Positions 1-8,202 of a DNA stretch of 64,000 nt are shown here, piece after piece; position 1 is the first letter of the stretch; each line of letters opens with the position of its first letter. The notes beneath the pieces are model-generated. The model had not been told where the DNA came from and ran no database searches. It saw nothing but the letters and a program-made list of their open reading frames with translations. The stretch covers positions 1 through 64,000 of the forward strand of contig JAXDJO010000032.1 of the NCBI GenBank assembly GCA_034667525.1, read 5' to 3'. Made by a program: the position numbers and the translations under genes. The DNA is from DATAPE01 sp034667525 (GTDB taxonomy: Bacteria; Actinomycetota; CADDZG01; WHSQ01).

Positions 1-723
1 ATTCATCGGGGGAGAACCGATGAACGCGGCCACGAAAAGATTGGCCGGGTGTCTGAATACCTCCTGGGGGGCGGCGAGCTGTTGAAGCACCCCTTCTTTC
101 AACACCGCCACCCGATCGCCGAGCGTCATGGCTTCGACCTGATCGTGGGTCACGAAAACGGTCGTGCGCTGCAGACGGGTGTGGAGGCGGGCCAACTCGG
201 CTCGCATCTGAACCCGCAGCTTGGCATCAAGGTTAGACAGTGGCTCGTCCATCAGGAACGCTACCGGATCTCTCACGATCGCGCGCCCGATGGCGACACG
301 CTGACGCTGCCCGCCGGAGAGGGTTGCCGGCTTACGCTCGAGCAATTCCTCGAGACCCAGCATCCGCGCCACCTCTACGACGCGGTCCCGGATCGTCTCC
401 CTCTTTGTTCTCCTCAGCTTCAGTCCAAACCCGATGTTTTGCGCCACCGTCATGTGCGGATAGATCGCATAGTTCTGGAAGATCATCGCAAGGTCGCGCT
501 CTTTGGCGGGAAGGTCGGTGACTTTCCTGTCCCCTATCCAGATCTCGCCGTTGGTCACATCGTCAAGTCCCGAAAGCAAACGCAAAATGGTTGACTTCCC
601 GCATCCTGAGGGGCCGACGAGAACCATGAACTCGCCATCGGCGATCTCGATCGACACGTCGTCCACCGCCACGATCTCGGATCCGAAGATCTTGGTGACG
701 CCTTCCAGAGCTATGCGTGCCAT
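1..723 (-). CDS. Carbohydrate ABC transporter ATP-binding protein (MalK/UgpC/MsmK family), 3' end cut by window
   Basis: This is the energising subunit of the sugar ABC importer encoded directly upstream, acting on the cytoplasmic face of the membrane. The ATG at 721-723 begins MARIALEGVTKIFG. The 241 visible residues hold Walker A (GPSGCGKST, residues 37-45), a Q-loop (FQNYAIYPH), the signature LSGGQ (135-139), Walker B (AFLMDEP), the D-loop (SNLDAKLR) and the H-loop (VTHD). The C-terminal TOBE regulatory domain of MalK-type ATPases would lie beyond position 1. The start is 28 nt after the end of the second permease gene, so it is the last gene of the transporter operon seen here. The substrate cannot be read from the ATPase. 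Confidence 0.93.
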   Translation of the reverse strand, partial: MARIALEGVTKIFGSEIVAVDDVSIEIADGEFMVLVGPSGCGKSTILRLLSGLDDVTNGEIWIGDRKVTDLPAKERDLAMIFQNYAIYPHMTVAQNIGFGLKLRRTKRETIRDRVVEVARMLGLEELLERKPATLSGGQRQRVAIGRAIVRDPVAFLMDEPLSNLDAKLRVQMRAELARLHTRLQRTTVFVTHDQVEAMTLGDRVAVLKEGVLQQLAAPQEVFRHPANLFVAAFIGSPPMN

Positions 724-751
724 TGGATATCCCCCGCCCAAACGGTGGCAT

Positions 752-1591
752 TCATCCTTTGATCCCGGTCAACGTGACGCCTTCCATGAAGGCGCGCTGT
801 GCCATGAAGAACAGGATGATGACCGGCAACATGAAGAGGATAGAAGCAGCCATCTGGATATTCCACAACACGCTGCGATGGATCACCTGACTGAACTCTG
901 CCAGACCAACGGCAAGGGTCCAAGTGTGCGTGTTAGCAAACACCAATGGCCCGAAGAAGTCATTCCATGAGTAGAGGAATTGGAACAGCGCCACCGCCAT
1001 GATCGCTGGTTTCGCGAGCGGCACAATCACACGTGTGAGGATCTGAAGCTCGCTCGCACCGTCAACCCGCGCCGCTTCCGACAACTCCTCTGGGATCGTC
1101 ATGAAAAACTGGCGCAAGAGGAAGATCGTGAAGGCGTCTCCAAAGAAGGTAGGCAGTATCAGCGGCTTCAAAGAGCCTATCCAATGGATGCGGACGAAGA
1201 TGATGTATAGGGGAACGATCGTCACTTGGCTGGGCAGCGCGAGCGTAGCGAGAACCAGCAAGAAGGCAACTTGTCGCCCGCGCCAGCTCATGCGGGAAAG
1301 CGCATAAGCAACAGGGATCGATGACACAACGGTCCCTACGGTCGCCAGCACCGAGTAAACCACCGTATTCCGCGCGTAAGTAGCGAAGGGCACAAGGTCG
1401 AATACCTTGATGAAGTTGTGCCACTGGAAGGGGTGCGGCCAGAAACTCCCGGTTAACGCTTGATGTCTCGTCATCAGTGCGGTGGCCAAGATGAATACGA
1501 AGGGGGTGAGAAAGACAATCGCCACGACGATCGCTACCGAATGATTGCCGATGGATAGCAGCAAGCGATGCCGGCGAACCTCCGGAGGCAA
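752..1591 (-). CDS. Carbohydrate ABC transporter permease, MalG type
   Basis: This is the second membrane permease of the sugar importer. The 279-residue protein has about six hydrophobic segments and the MalG-type EAA loop (EELSEAARVDGASELQILTRVIVPLAKPA... region, about residues 175-205), which docks the ATPase. The predicted start is TTG at 1591. No ATG or GTG is in frame between it and the end of the upstream permease (stop at 1654-1656), so the N-terminus is uncertain by about 20 residues. It lies between permease 1 and the ATPase in one leftward operon. Family membership is clear; the specific sugar is not. Confidence 0.92.
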   Translation of the reverse strand: MPPEVRRHRLLLSIGNHSVAIVVAIVFLTPFVFILATALMTRHQALTGSFWPHPFQWHNFIKVFDLVPFATYARNTVVYSVLATVGTVVSSIPVAYALSRMSWRGRQVAFLLVLATLALPSQVTIVPLYIIFVRIHWIGSLKPLILPTFFGDAFTIFLLRQFFMTIPEELSEAARVDGASELQILTRVIVPLAKPAIMAVALFQFLYSWNDFFGPLVFANTHTWTLAVGLAEFSQVIHRSVLWNIQMAASILFMLPVIILFFMAQRAFMEGVTLTGIKG

Positions 1592-1653
1592 TGGCCTGCG
1601 GGGGCGGTCGGTAGCAGGGCGGCGGCTCCTGCTCTCGCTGGTCGAGACGGTGG

Positions 1654-2607
1654 CTATCGGAAGCCTCCCTGATAGAAGACCCAGCGATCAGATGTACGGA
1701 TCAGGATGACAGTGCAGATCATCACAACGACGAACAGGAGCCACGCAAGCGCCGACGCGTAGCCCATATTGGTGTACTGGAATCCCTGCTGATACAGCCA
1801 TGTGGAATAGAAGAGCAGTGATCCTTGCGGCTGTCCCAAGTTGAGGTCTCCACCCGACACCACGAACGCCTCGGTGAAATACTGAAAGCCATCTATCACC
1901 CCGATGATCACCGAAAAGAAGATCACCGGAGAGATCATCGGCAGTGTGATGTTGCGAAACTTCTGCCAGCTACTGGCTCCCTCGATATCTGCAGCCTCGT
2001 AAAGCTGTTTGGGGACATCAAGAAGAGCGGCCAGGAAAATGATCATCGTGTTTCCCACTCCCCACAGTCCCAGTCCAACAAGTGAAGGTTTAGACCACTG
2101 GGCGCTGGCGAACCACAGAGGCTGGGGGAGATGGAGAAAGCGCAGGATGGTATCGATGGGACCGGCAGGATCGAGAAGGAACAGAAATCCGAGTGCGGCC
2201 GCCACCGTTGGAACCATGGTCGGCAGAAAGAACATCGTTCGGTAGCCTCCGGCCCCCCGTTTCACCCGGGTCAGCACAACTGCCGTCGCGATCGCGAAAA
2301 CGATCTGGATCGGGATCCCCAACCCGATGATCCAAAGGGTGTTGCGCACCGCCAGCCAAAAGTTGGGGTCATGGGCGAACATGAAGCGGTAGTTGAAGAG
2401 GCCCACCCACTGCGGCGTTTGAAGAAGGTTGAACTTCGTGAACGAGAAATAGAGGCTCGACAGCATCGGGTAGGCGATAAATGCCAGAAAGCCGATGATC
2501 CAGGGCGCCATGAACAACAGCACGGCGAGACGCGAGGTTGTCAGCCGCCTGCGTTTCGAACGCGAAGTTCGCGTCCGTGCGACCTCTTTTGCTTCGGCGA
2601 TGGACAC
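1654..2607 (-). CDS. Carbohydrate ABC transporter permease, MalF/UgpA type
   Basis: This is the first permease of the sugar importer (317 residues, GTG start). After a basic, Arg/Lys-rich N-terminus (about residues 10-25) come six hydrophobic segments and the MalF-type EAA motif (LYEAADIEGASSWQKFRNIT, about 205-224). It starts 12 nt after the binding-protein gene and is followed by permease 2 and the ATPase, the usual order of CUT1 importers: binding protein, MalF, MalG and MalK-type ATPase. Such systems usually import oligosaccharides or glycerol-phosphate-like compounds. The neighbouring GH4 and deacetylase genes point to a sugar or amino-sugar oligomer, which is inference. Confidence 0.93.
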   Translation of the reverse strand: MSIAEAKEVARTRTSRSKRRRLTTSRLAVLLFMAPWIIGFLAFIAYPMLSSLYFSFTKFNLLQTPQWVGLFNYRFMFAHDPNFWLAVRNTLWIIGLGIPIQIVFAIATAVVLTRVKRGAGGYRTMFFLPTMVPTVAAALGFLFLLDPAGPIDTILRFLHLPQPLWFASAQWSKPSLVGLGLWGVGNTMIIFLAALLDVPKQLYEAADIEGASSWQKFRNITLPMISPVIFFSVIIGVIDGFQYFTEAFVVSGGDLNLGQPQGSLLFYSTWLYQQGFQYTNMGYASALAWLLFVVVMICTVILIRTSDRWVFYQGGFR

Positions 2608-2618
2608 CGGGCTCTTGG

Positions 2619-3962
2619 TTATCCGCCTAGCTGAAGTTGTTGATCCACCTGGTTGGCGAGCTGTTTAAGACCCTGCGAAAGACTGGACACGTTGCCGGCC
2701 TGCCACTTCGCAACGAACGCATCGAGATCGTCGGCCGCTGCAGTGCCCGCGGTCGTCAACGGGTAGAAGCGAGAGTTCGGGTTCTGGAAGATCTCCAGGA
2801 ACGGCTTGAAGTGCGGATCGTTGACGAGCTTTGGATCCTTCAGGGAAGCGTAAGTGGTGGGCACGTTCTTCAAAAGCTCGGCGAGCGTATCGAGAGCCTT
2901 GGTGTTTGTGGCGAGGAAGCTCACCAATGCCCATGCTTCATTGGGGTGCGCTGACGTCTTTGGGATCCCGATGACCGTGCCGCCCACCTGTCCTGCGCCG
3001 TACAGCTGGGTTTTGTTGTCCGCGGTGGGGAACGGGGCAGTGCCGTAGTTGATCTTGGCTTTGTCGTTCTGGATGAACGACGAGCGCCACTCGCCATCGA
3101 ACGCCATGGCGACCTCGCCATTCTCGAAAGCCTGCGCCGACGACCACTCCGAGTTCGGTCCCCCGAGCTTGGAGAAGAACTTCTGCAGGTTGTCATAGCC
3201 GTGGAAGAATCCGATCTGACTCTTGGCCCACTGCATCATCTGTGCCCACATGGGATCGGTGGCAAAGGCCGACTTCCCGGCTGCCGTGTACCACGTGGTC
3301 CCCCACGGAAGCCCGTTGTACAGGTTGGCGTTCTCGTAGAAGGTCGAGAGAGGCACGAATCCCGCCACCTTGATCGATCCGTCGGGATTGAACTTGGTGA
3401 GCTTGCGGGCATCCGCCTGGAATTCAGAGAGGGTTTTGGGCGGCCCGCTTATGTGTGCTGCCGCAAACATGTCCTTGTTGTAGTAAAGGCCGTAAGCGTC
3501 GGTCAAGAGCGGGAGAGTGCACTGGGTGCCCTTGTAGCTCGTGTACTTCAAGGCTGCGGGCGGAAAGGTCTTAGTCATGTCCAATCCAGAAGATTGGATG
3601 TAAGGGCCGAGATTCTGGAAGGCTCCTGTGGCACAGTACTTGGCTACGTTGTCGGGCCCGGGGTCGATGGCAACGTCGATCGTCTGCCCACTGGTGATGC
3701 CGCGGACGTAGTCACTGAAAGATTTGCCGGGAACAAGGTTGATGTGTATCCACGGGTACTGCTTACTGAACTGGTTGAGGACGTCCTTGAGATTGGAGAG
3801 CTCCCGTTCCGTGAAGTAGTCCCACACAGTCAGGGTCACGGGCTTATGAGAACCGCCGGTGCTTACCGCTTTGGGAGGGGTGGAGTTACCTCCGCCACCT
3901 GCCGTGCAGGCTGCGCCGAAGAGCATCGCAGCGATCAAAACAGCGATGAGTTTCTTCATCAA
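2619..3962 (-). CDS. Extracellular sugar-binding lipoprotein of ABC transporter (SBP family 1)
   Basis: This is a 447-residue solute-binding protein. The N-terminus has Lys residues, a hydrophobic stretch and a lipobox-like LFGAAC with the Cys at about residue 19, then a Gly/Ser-rich linker, so it is predicted to be a membrane-anchored lipoprotein outside the cell. The mature part opens with TLTVWDYFTERE, a typical start for carbohydrate-binding family 1 proteins, and has the usual internal IGIPKTSAHPNEAWALVSFL segment. It follows the GH4 gene by 55 nt and precedes the two permeases. The ligand is unknown; context suggests a glycan oligomer. Confidence 0.92.
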   Translation of the reverse strand: MMKKLIAVLIAAMLFGAACTAGGGGNSTPPKAVSTGGSHKPVTLTVWDYFTERELSNLKDVLNQFSKQYPWIHINLVPGKSFSDYVRGITSGQTIDVAIDPGPDNVAKYCATGAFQNLGPYIQSSGLDMTKTFPPAALKYTSYKGTQCTLPLLTDAYGLYYNKDMFAAAHISGPPKTLSEFQADARKLTKFNPDGSIKVAGFVPLSTFYENANLYNGLPWGTTWYTAAGKSAFATDPMWAQMMQWAKSQIGFFHGYDNLQKFFSKLGGPNSEWSSAQAFENGEVAMAFDGEWRSSFIQNDKAKINYGTAPFPTADNKTQLYGAGQVGGTVIGIPKTSAHPNEAWALVSFLATNTKALDTLAELLKNVPTTYASLKDPKLVNDPHFKPFLEIFQNPNSRFYPLTTAGTAAADDLDAFVAKWQAGNVSSLSQGLKQLANQVDQQLQLGG

Positions 3963-4017
3963 AGCCCCCTATCTGCGATGGACCCATTTCGTGAGCTCTG
4001 CAACAGAAGAGTCATAG

Positions 4018-5298
4018 TTATGCGCGCGCTTCAGAGAAGAATCTAGGAAGATAATCGCGATTGGCCGCGAGCAGGTCCTCGAGCAGTGGGGCGGCGACGG
4101 AGTAATCACTGACCAGTGGATTCGCCACCAGCGCCTTGAGCGCGGCTTTGCGATCCCCGCCAGCGGCGGCCCGAACGGTCAGTCGCTCGTAAGCTTTGAC
4201 CTGTTGCACGAGGCCCCCGATCTCCGGTTCAAGCGCGGTGACGGCGATCGGATGAGCGCCCTCTCGGTCGATCCTCGCGGGCACCTCGACCACTGCGTCG
4301 TCTGGGAGTCCGGGGATGGTGCCGTCGTTTCGGATGTCCACAACCTGAACGTCGCCGGTGCCCGCCTGAAGCGAAGCTATGAGCTGCGCGGCAGCCTCGC
4401 TGTAATACGCGCCGCCGCGCTGCTCCAAAAGCGCAGGCTTCTCGTTCAAGGTCGGATCCTTGTACATCTCGAGAAGATCACGTTCGATCTCCATAACCTC
4501 TTCCGCGCGCGTGCGGCCTCCGAGTTGTTCCTTAAGTACCTCGTCGGTCAGATAGAAGTAGTGAAGATAATAAGAGGGCACCATGCGCAGCAGCTGTATC
4601 AACTCTGCAGGTACGTTTGCCTCTTCGGCCAAAGCCTCACCATGCGCCTCCAGCAACTCGGGTAAGCGGTCGATCCCGTCGACGAGGACGCGCCGTTCCC
4701 ACGTCAGGTGGTTCAGCCCAACGTGCTCGAGCTCAACGCGCTCCGGGGGCACCCCGAACATGGCCGCAAAGCGCCGCTGCAGGCCGATCGCGACATTACA
4801 GAGCCCAATGGCGTGGTGGCCCTCGTCCAGAAGCGCCTGCATCACGATCCCAACCGGATTGGTGAAGTCGACGATCCATGCACCCGAAGCACCGCGAGCA
4901 GCCGTCTGCTCGGCTAGCTCGAGAACCAACGGCACCGTTCGGAGTGCCTTGGCAAAACCACCGGGGCCGGTCGTCTCTTGCCCGATGCAGCCGAACCTCA
5001 ACGGCAGTGTCTCGTCAACGAAGCGCGCCTTCTGACCCCCCACCCGGAGCTGGATGACCACGAAATCGGCGCCTTCGAGCGCCTGGTCCCTGTCGCCGGT
5101 GAGGGTCAGCCGACCGCTCCATCCGCGCCGTTCGAGGATGCGCTGAGACAGGCCGCCGACGATCGCCATCCGCTCGTCGTCGATGTCCAGCAGGGTTAGT
5201 TCGTCGATGGGAAGCTCCTGCTGGCGGGAGGCGAAGCCGTCCACCAGCTCTGGGGTGTAAGTGCTGCCGGCGCCGACCACGGCTACCTTCACACCCAT
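4018..5298 (-). CDS. Glycoside hydrolase family 4 (6-phospho-beta-glucosidase-like)
   Basis: This is a GH4 enzyme of 426 residues. GH4 uses NAD+ and a divalent metal in an oxidation-elimination mechanism. The N-terminal Rossmann motif VAVVGAGSTYTPELVDG is that of the 6-phospho-beta-glucosidase clade. FTNPVGIVMQA, GLCNVAIG (the metal-ligand Cys, with Ala where relatives have Pro) and HVGLNHLTW are also present. The ATG at 5298 is preferred over a start 27 nt upstream because a GGGGAGG ribosome site sits 6-7 nt before it. It is the first gene of the leftward operon with the ABC transporter. An ABC importer does not phosphorylate its cargo, and no PTS or sugar kinase is seen here, so the true substrate may be unphosphorylated or phosphorylated elsewhere. 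Confidence 0.88.
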   Translation of the reverse strand: MGVKVAVVGAGSTYTPELVDGFASRQQELPIDELTLLDIDDERMAIVGGLSQRILERRGWSGRLTLTGDRDQALEGADFVVIQLRVGGQKARFVDETLPLRFGCIGQETTGPGGFAKALRTVPLVLELAEQTAARGASGAWIVDFTNPVGIVMQALLDEGHHAIGLCNVAIGLQRRFAAMFGVPPERVELEHVGLNHLTWERRVLVDGIDRLPELLEAHGEALAEEANVPAELIQLLRMVPSYYLHYFYLTDEVLKEQLGGRTRAEEVMEIERDLLEMYKDPTLNEKPALLEQRGGAYYSEAAAQLIASLQAGTGDVQVVDIRNDGTIPGLPDDAVVEVPARIDREGAHPIAVTALEPEIGGLVQQVKAYERLTVRAAAGGDRKAALKALVANPLVSDYSVAAPLLEDLLAANRDYLPRFFSEARA

Positions 5299-5415
5299 GG
5301 TGGGCCTCCCCGGCGCCATGAGCACCCTCCGCCTGGCCAGAACCCGCTAATCATCAGGCTGAGCCTAAGCCTCCATAGCGACAAAAAGCAACAGAAACCA
5401 TGAAGCTTTGTGCTC

Positions 5416-5504
5416 TATAATCGGGGTCGATGCAACCGGCGAAGCCCTCCAACGCGATCCTCGAGCCTCTCTCCCTCACCGCCGCGTCAGCGTATCGGAG
5501 ATGA
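5416..5504 (+). promoter_or_regulatory. Leaderless promoter plus 24-codon leader peptide overlapping the deacetylase start
   Basis: A perfect TATAAT box (5416-5421) is followed after 8 nt by ATG at 5430. That frame runs for 24 codons (MQPAKPSNAILEPL...) and stops with a TGA at 5502-5504 that overlaps the deacetylase ATG at 5501 as ATGA. No ribosome site precedes either start at a normal distance. This fits a leaderless leader peptide translationally coupled to the deacetylase. An AAGCTT-centred palindrome (5403-5408) sits just upstream of the box. Confidence 0.45.
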
Positions 5505-6106
5505 GGGTGGCGCTGACCTTTGACGCCGAACACCCGAGCAGGAGCCACTGCCCTCCCGGCGTGCAAGAGGCTCTGCTCGAGGAGTTGGCGAACCGTGGCC
5601 TTAGGGCGACCTTCTTCGTTCAGGGACGGTGGGCGAAGGCCTACCCGCAAACAGCTCGGGCGATCGCCGCCGCCGGCCACCTGATCGGCAACCATTCCCA
5701 CTACCACGCCCGCATGTCACTGCTCTCTGACGAGGGTCTGCGTATCGATGTGGTGGCGGCGCAGGAAGCGATCCGGACAGTTCTGGGGGCAGATCCCCGC
5801 CCCTGGTTCCGCTGCCCGTTCGGCGACGGCGCGGCGGATCCGCGCGTGTTGGGGGCACTCCGCGAGCTCGGTTACCGCGACGTCAACTGGGACGTCGACG
5901 CCGCCGACTGGGACGCGGAGCGATCTCCTGAGCAGGTTGCCGGCGATGTGTTGGAGGGGGTGGCAGCTTCGGGTGACGAGGCGATCGTGTTGCTGCATAC
6001 CTGGCCCGCCACCACCCGCACGATCCTGGGCCCCGTGATCGATCAGCTTGATCGCTCGGGCGTGCAATTCGTAGCCCTCGACGATCTTCCGAAGCTTCGC
6101 TCATAA
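5501..6106 (+). CDS. Polysaccharide deacetylase (NodB homology domain, carbohydrate esterase 4)
   Basis: This is a single-domain CE4-type enzyme of about 201 residues that would remove N-acetyl groups from amino-sugar polymers or oligomers. From M32 of the longest frame it reads MRVALTFDAEH, the NodB motif 1 with the Asp pair replaced by D-A. Motif 2 is NHSHYH (metal-binding His residues), and RCPFGDG matches motif 3. No signal peptide is visible, so it probably acts inside the cell on imported sugars. The ATG at 5501 is chosen because the homology begins there and a leader frame ends on it. It is divergent from the GH4/ABC operon and upstream of the SIS isomerase gene. Confidence 0.85.
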   Translation: MRVALTFDAEHPSRSHCPPGVQEALLEELANRGLRATFFVQGRWAKAYPQTARAIAAAGHLIGNHSHYHARMSLLSDEGLRIDVVAAQEAIRTVLGADPRPWFRCPFGDGAADPRVLGALRELGYRDVNWDVDAADWDAERSPEQVAGDVLEGVAASGDEAIVLLHTWPATTRTILGPVIDQLDRSGVQFVALDDLPKLRS

Positions 6107-6130
6107 ACGAGCATATAATCTGAAGCTTCG
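6091..6130 (+). promoter_or_regulatory. Candidate promoter and paired GAAGCTTC palindromes upstream of the SIS gene
   Basis: A perfect TATAAT (6114-6119) lies between two copies of the palindrome GAAGCTTC: one at 6091-6098 inside the deacetylase 3' end, one at 6122-6129 over the expected transcription start. A related AAGCTT site sits by the TATAAT box at 5416. An AGGGAG ribosome site then precedes the ATG at 6154. The palindromes could be a shared operator of the sugar module. No clear -35 is seen and other AAGCTT sites occur nearby in coding DNA, so confidence is low. Confidence 0.35.
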
Positions 6131-6153
6131 TGGTGCAAGGTTAGGGAGCCCCC

Positions 6154-7029
6154 ATGAGCTCAACCATCGAGGAGATCGCCAGCCAGCCCCTCTTGTGGCC
6201 GGCCGCCGTTGCGGCGGCAACCGCCCACTCCTCGCTTCTTCCTCCCCCGGGATCCCGCGTGGTGGCGGTCGGCTGCGGCACCTCGCTTCATATCGGAAGG
6301 GCATGGGCAGTCGCTCGTCAGGCACGCGGAGCTGGCGATACCGAAGCTTTTCCCGCGTCTGAAGTCCGGGGCTCCGGCAACGACCTGGCGATCTTCATCT
6401 CCCGGTCGGGCACCACCAGCGAAGTGCTGTGGGCGGTAGAAAAGCTCTCCCATTCCATGCCGACCCTCGGGATAACGGCCGACGGTGACTCCCCTCTGGC
6501 CCGATCGGTGGACCATGCGATCGTGCTGGACTTCGCCGATGAACTGTCGATCGTGCAGACGAGATGGGCGACCTGCGTCCTGGCGATGCTGCGCGCGCAC
6601 ATCGGCGACCCGATCCTGGCGTCGATCGCTAGAGCGCAGAAAGCAGTGGAGGCCGACCTCCCCATCGATCCCACCCAGTTCGCACGGTTCGTCTTTGTGG
6701 GCCGAGGCTGGGCGGCAGCCATGGCAGACGAAGCCGCACTAAAGCTGCGCGAGGCGGCGGGAGCATGGAGCGAGTCGTACCCCTCTATGGAGTACAGGCA
6801 TGGCCCGATGAGCGTGTCCGGCGTCGCTACCGTGGTCTGGTCCCTCGACGAGCTCGCCCCCGAGCTGCGATCGGATGTCGAAGCCACCGGCGCAACCGTG
6901 GTCGGAGCGGAAAGAGATCCGATGGTCGAGCTCATCTACATCCAGCGAGCGGCGGTGGCCCTAGCCCTCAGCCGGGGCCTGGATCCCGATACCCCCAACC
7001 ACCTAAGCAGGTCGGTCGTCCTCCACTGA
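6154..7029 (+). CDS. SIS-domain sugar isomerase/deaminase (GlmS C-terminal-like)
   Basis: This is a 291-residue protein built of two SIS phosphosugar-binding domains, as in the isomerase half of GlmS and AgaS-type amino-sugar deaminase/isomerases. The first domain has VVAVGCGTSLHIG and FISRSGTTSEV (phosphate-binding Ser/Thr motif, about residues 91-101). The second has FVFVGRGWAAAMADEAALKLREAAG and YRHGPMS, the usual GlmS-like active-site region. There is no glutaminase domain. It follows the deacetylase by 47 nt, so the pair suggests deacetylation then isomerisation or deamination of an amino sugar phosphate. The exact reaction is inferred. Confidence 0.85.
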   Translation: MSSTIEEIASQPLLWPAAVAAATAHSSLLPPPGSRVVAVGCGTSLHIGRAWAVARQARGAGDTEAFPASEVRGSGNDLAIFISRSGTTSEVLWAVEKLSHSMPTLGITADGDSPLARSVDHAIVLDFADELSIVQTRWATCVLAMLRAHIGDPILASIARAQKAVEADLPIDPTQFARFVFVGRGWAAAMADEAALKLREAAGAWSESYPSMEYRHGPMSVSGVATVVWSLDELAPELRSDVEATGATVVGAERDPMVELIYIQRAAVALALSRGLDPDTPNHLSRSVVLH

Positions 7030-7064
7030 TCACGCGGGAGCTACCTCCTCCCGCGGATCCCGGC

Positions 7065-8042
7065 CTATTCCCAGTCTTCAGGTTCCTCCCAGAAGATCGC
7101 GTCTCCCAGGATGTCGTCGATGCGACCCAGTACTTCCTCCTCGAGCTTGACACCCGAAGCTTTTACGTTCTCCTCGACCTGTTGCGGCTTCGTGGCCCCG
7201 ATGATCGCCGCCGAAACGTTGTCATTCCGGAGGACCCAGGCGACGGCGAGTGCGGCCATAGAGATACCCAAGTCGTCGGCGATCGGGCGCAGTCGTTGGA
7301 CCGCAGCGAGGGTGGAGTCCTTCATAAATTCCTCGGCGACCTCACCACCCTTTCCGGCCCGGCTTTCACTCGGAGGTTGCTCGCCAGGTTTGTATTTGCC
7401 GCTGAGCACACCCATCGCCAGGGGCGACCACACGATCTGGCCCAGGCCGCGCTTACGGCTGAGAGGCATCACCTCCGCCTCTGGAACCCGCCACAACATC
7501 GAGTACTGGGGCTGATTGGTGATGATCCGCGCGAAGCCAGACTCCTCACTAATCCGAAGCGCATCCGATATCTGCTCAGGGCTCCACTCGCTGACACCGG
7601 CGTAGAGGATCTTTCCCTGGCGCACGAGGTCGTCCCACGCACGCAGCGTTTCCTCGAGCGGCACATCGTGGTCGAAGCGGTGAGCCTGATACAGGTCCAA
7701 GTAGTCAGTGCGCAGGCGCTTGAGGGAACCATGGCAGGACTCCATGATGTGCTTTCGGGACAGCCCCTTGTCGGTCGGACGGTCGCTCATCTCGAAAAAG
7801 CACTTCGTTGCCAACACGTAGCTGTCACGGGGGACGTCCTTCAGGATGTTGCCGAGGACGGACTCTGCCTTGCCGCGGGCATAGACGTCTGCGGTGTCGA
7901 AAAAGTTGATCCCGGAGTCCAAGGCCGCGTGTACGCACGCGTCCGCAGCGTCGTCTTCCACCCCGATGCCGTGCGTTTCCCAATTCCCGAGCGCGATCTC
8001 GCTCACACGCACGCCAGATCCGCCCAACCGCCGGTACTCCAT
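7065..8042 (-). CDS. Aldo/keto reductase
   Basis: This is a 325-residue NADPH-dependent oxidoreductase of the aldo/keto reductase superfamily (TIM barrel), resembling the YghZ/Kv-beta group. The catalytic tetrad is visible: Asp and Tyr in FDTADVYARGKAE (about residues 48-60), Lys in LATKC and His in YQAHRFD. The C-terminal coenzyme region is SAAIIGATKPQQVEENVKA. The substrate is unknown. A TAAGGT box 6 nt upstream of the ATG suggests a leaderless transcript. It is divergent from marR and ends 36 nt from the convergent SIS gene. Confidence 0.93.
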   Translation of the reverse strand: MEYRRLGGSGVRVSEIALGNWETHGIGVEDDAADACVHAALDSGINFFDTADVYARGKAESVLGNILKDVPRDSYVLATKCFFEMSDRPTDKGLSRKHIMESCHGSLKRLRTDYLDLYQAHRFDHDVPLEETLRAWDDLVRQGKILYAGVSEWSPEQISDALRISEESGFARIITNQPQYSMLWRVPEAEVMPLSRKRGLGQIVWSPLAMGVLSGKYKPGEQPPSESRAGKGGEVAEEFMKDSTLAAVQRLRPIADDLGISMAALAVAWVLRNDNVSAAIIGATKPQQVEENVKASGVKLEEEVLGRIDDILGDAIFWEEPEDWE

Positions 8043-8048
8043 CGGGGC

Positions 8049-8054
8049 ACCTTA
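8049..8054 (-). promoter_or_regulatory. -10 box TAAGGT, leaderless promoter of aldo/keto reductase
   Basis: Read on the minus strand, TAAGGT is followed by exactly 6 nt (GCCCCG) and the ATG of the reductase. There is no ribosome binding site. This matches the arrangement seen at several other genes in the window. Confidence 0.5.
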
Positions 8055-8178
8055 AGCCCCCTCGCATACCCCTCGATCCGCGGACGAGTGGTAACGCAGA
8101 CGGTCGCGCTTCCAAAAGAGCCGTCGACTCGAGTGCCGCGCGGGCTGACTGGGTCACAGCCAGGGAACAAACTCTTGC

Positions 8179-8201
8179 GTTAGTTAGTTATACTAACTAA
8201 C
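8179..8201 (+). promoter_or_regulatory. Perfect inverted-repeat operator overlapping the marR promoter
   Basis: Two 10-bp arms, GTTAGTTAGT (8179-8188) and ACTAACTAAC (8192-8201), flank a 3-nt centre and end one base before the marR ATG at 8203. A -10 box TATACT (8189-8194) lies in the centre, 8 nt from the ATG, so the transcript would be leaderless and the operator covers the promoter core. Size and position fit an autoregulatory MarR-dimer site. Confidence 0.8.
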
Positions 8202-8202
8202 T

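Noticed and set aside
4018..5325. Starting GH4 at 5325
   Set aside because: The ATG at 5298 has a strong GGGGAGG site and starts the Rossmann homology.
5299..5500. A DasR/GntR-type operator in the divergent sugar-gene gap
   Set aside because: No sequence close to the known dre consensus was found.
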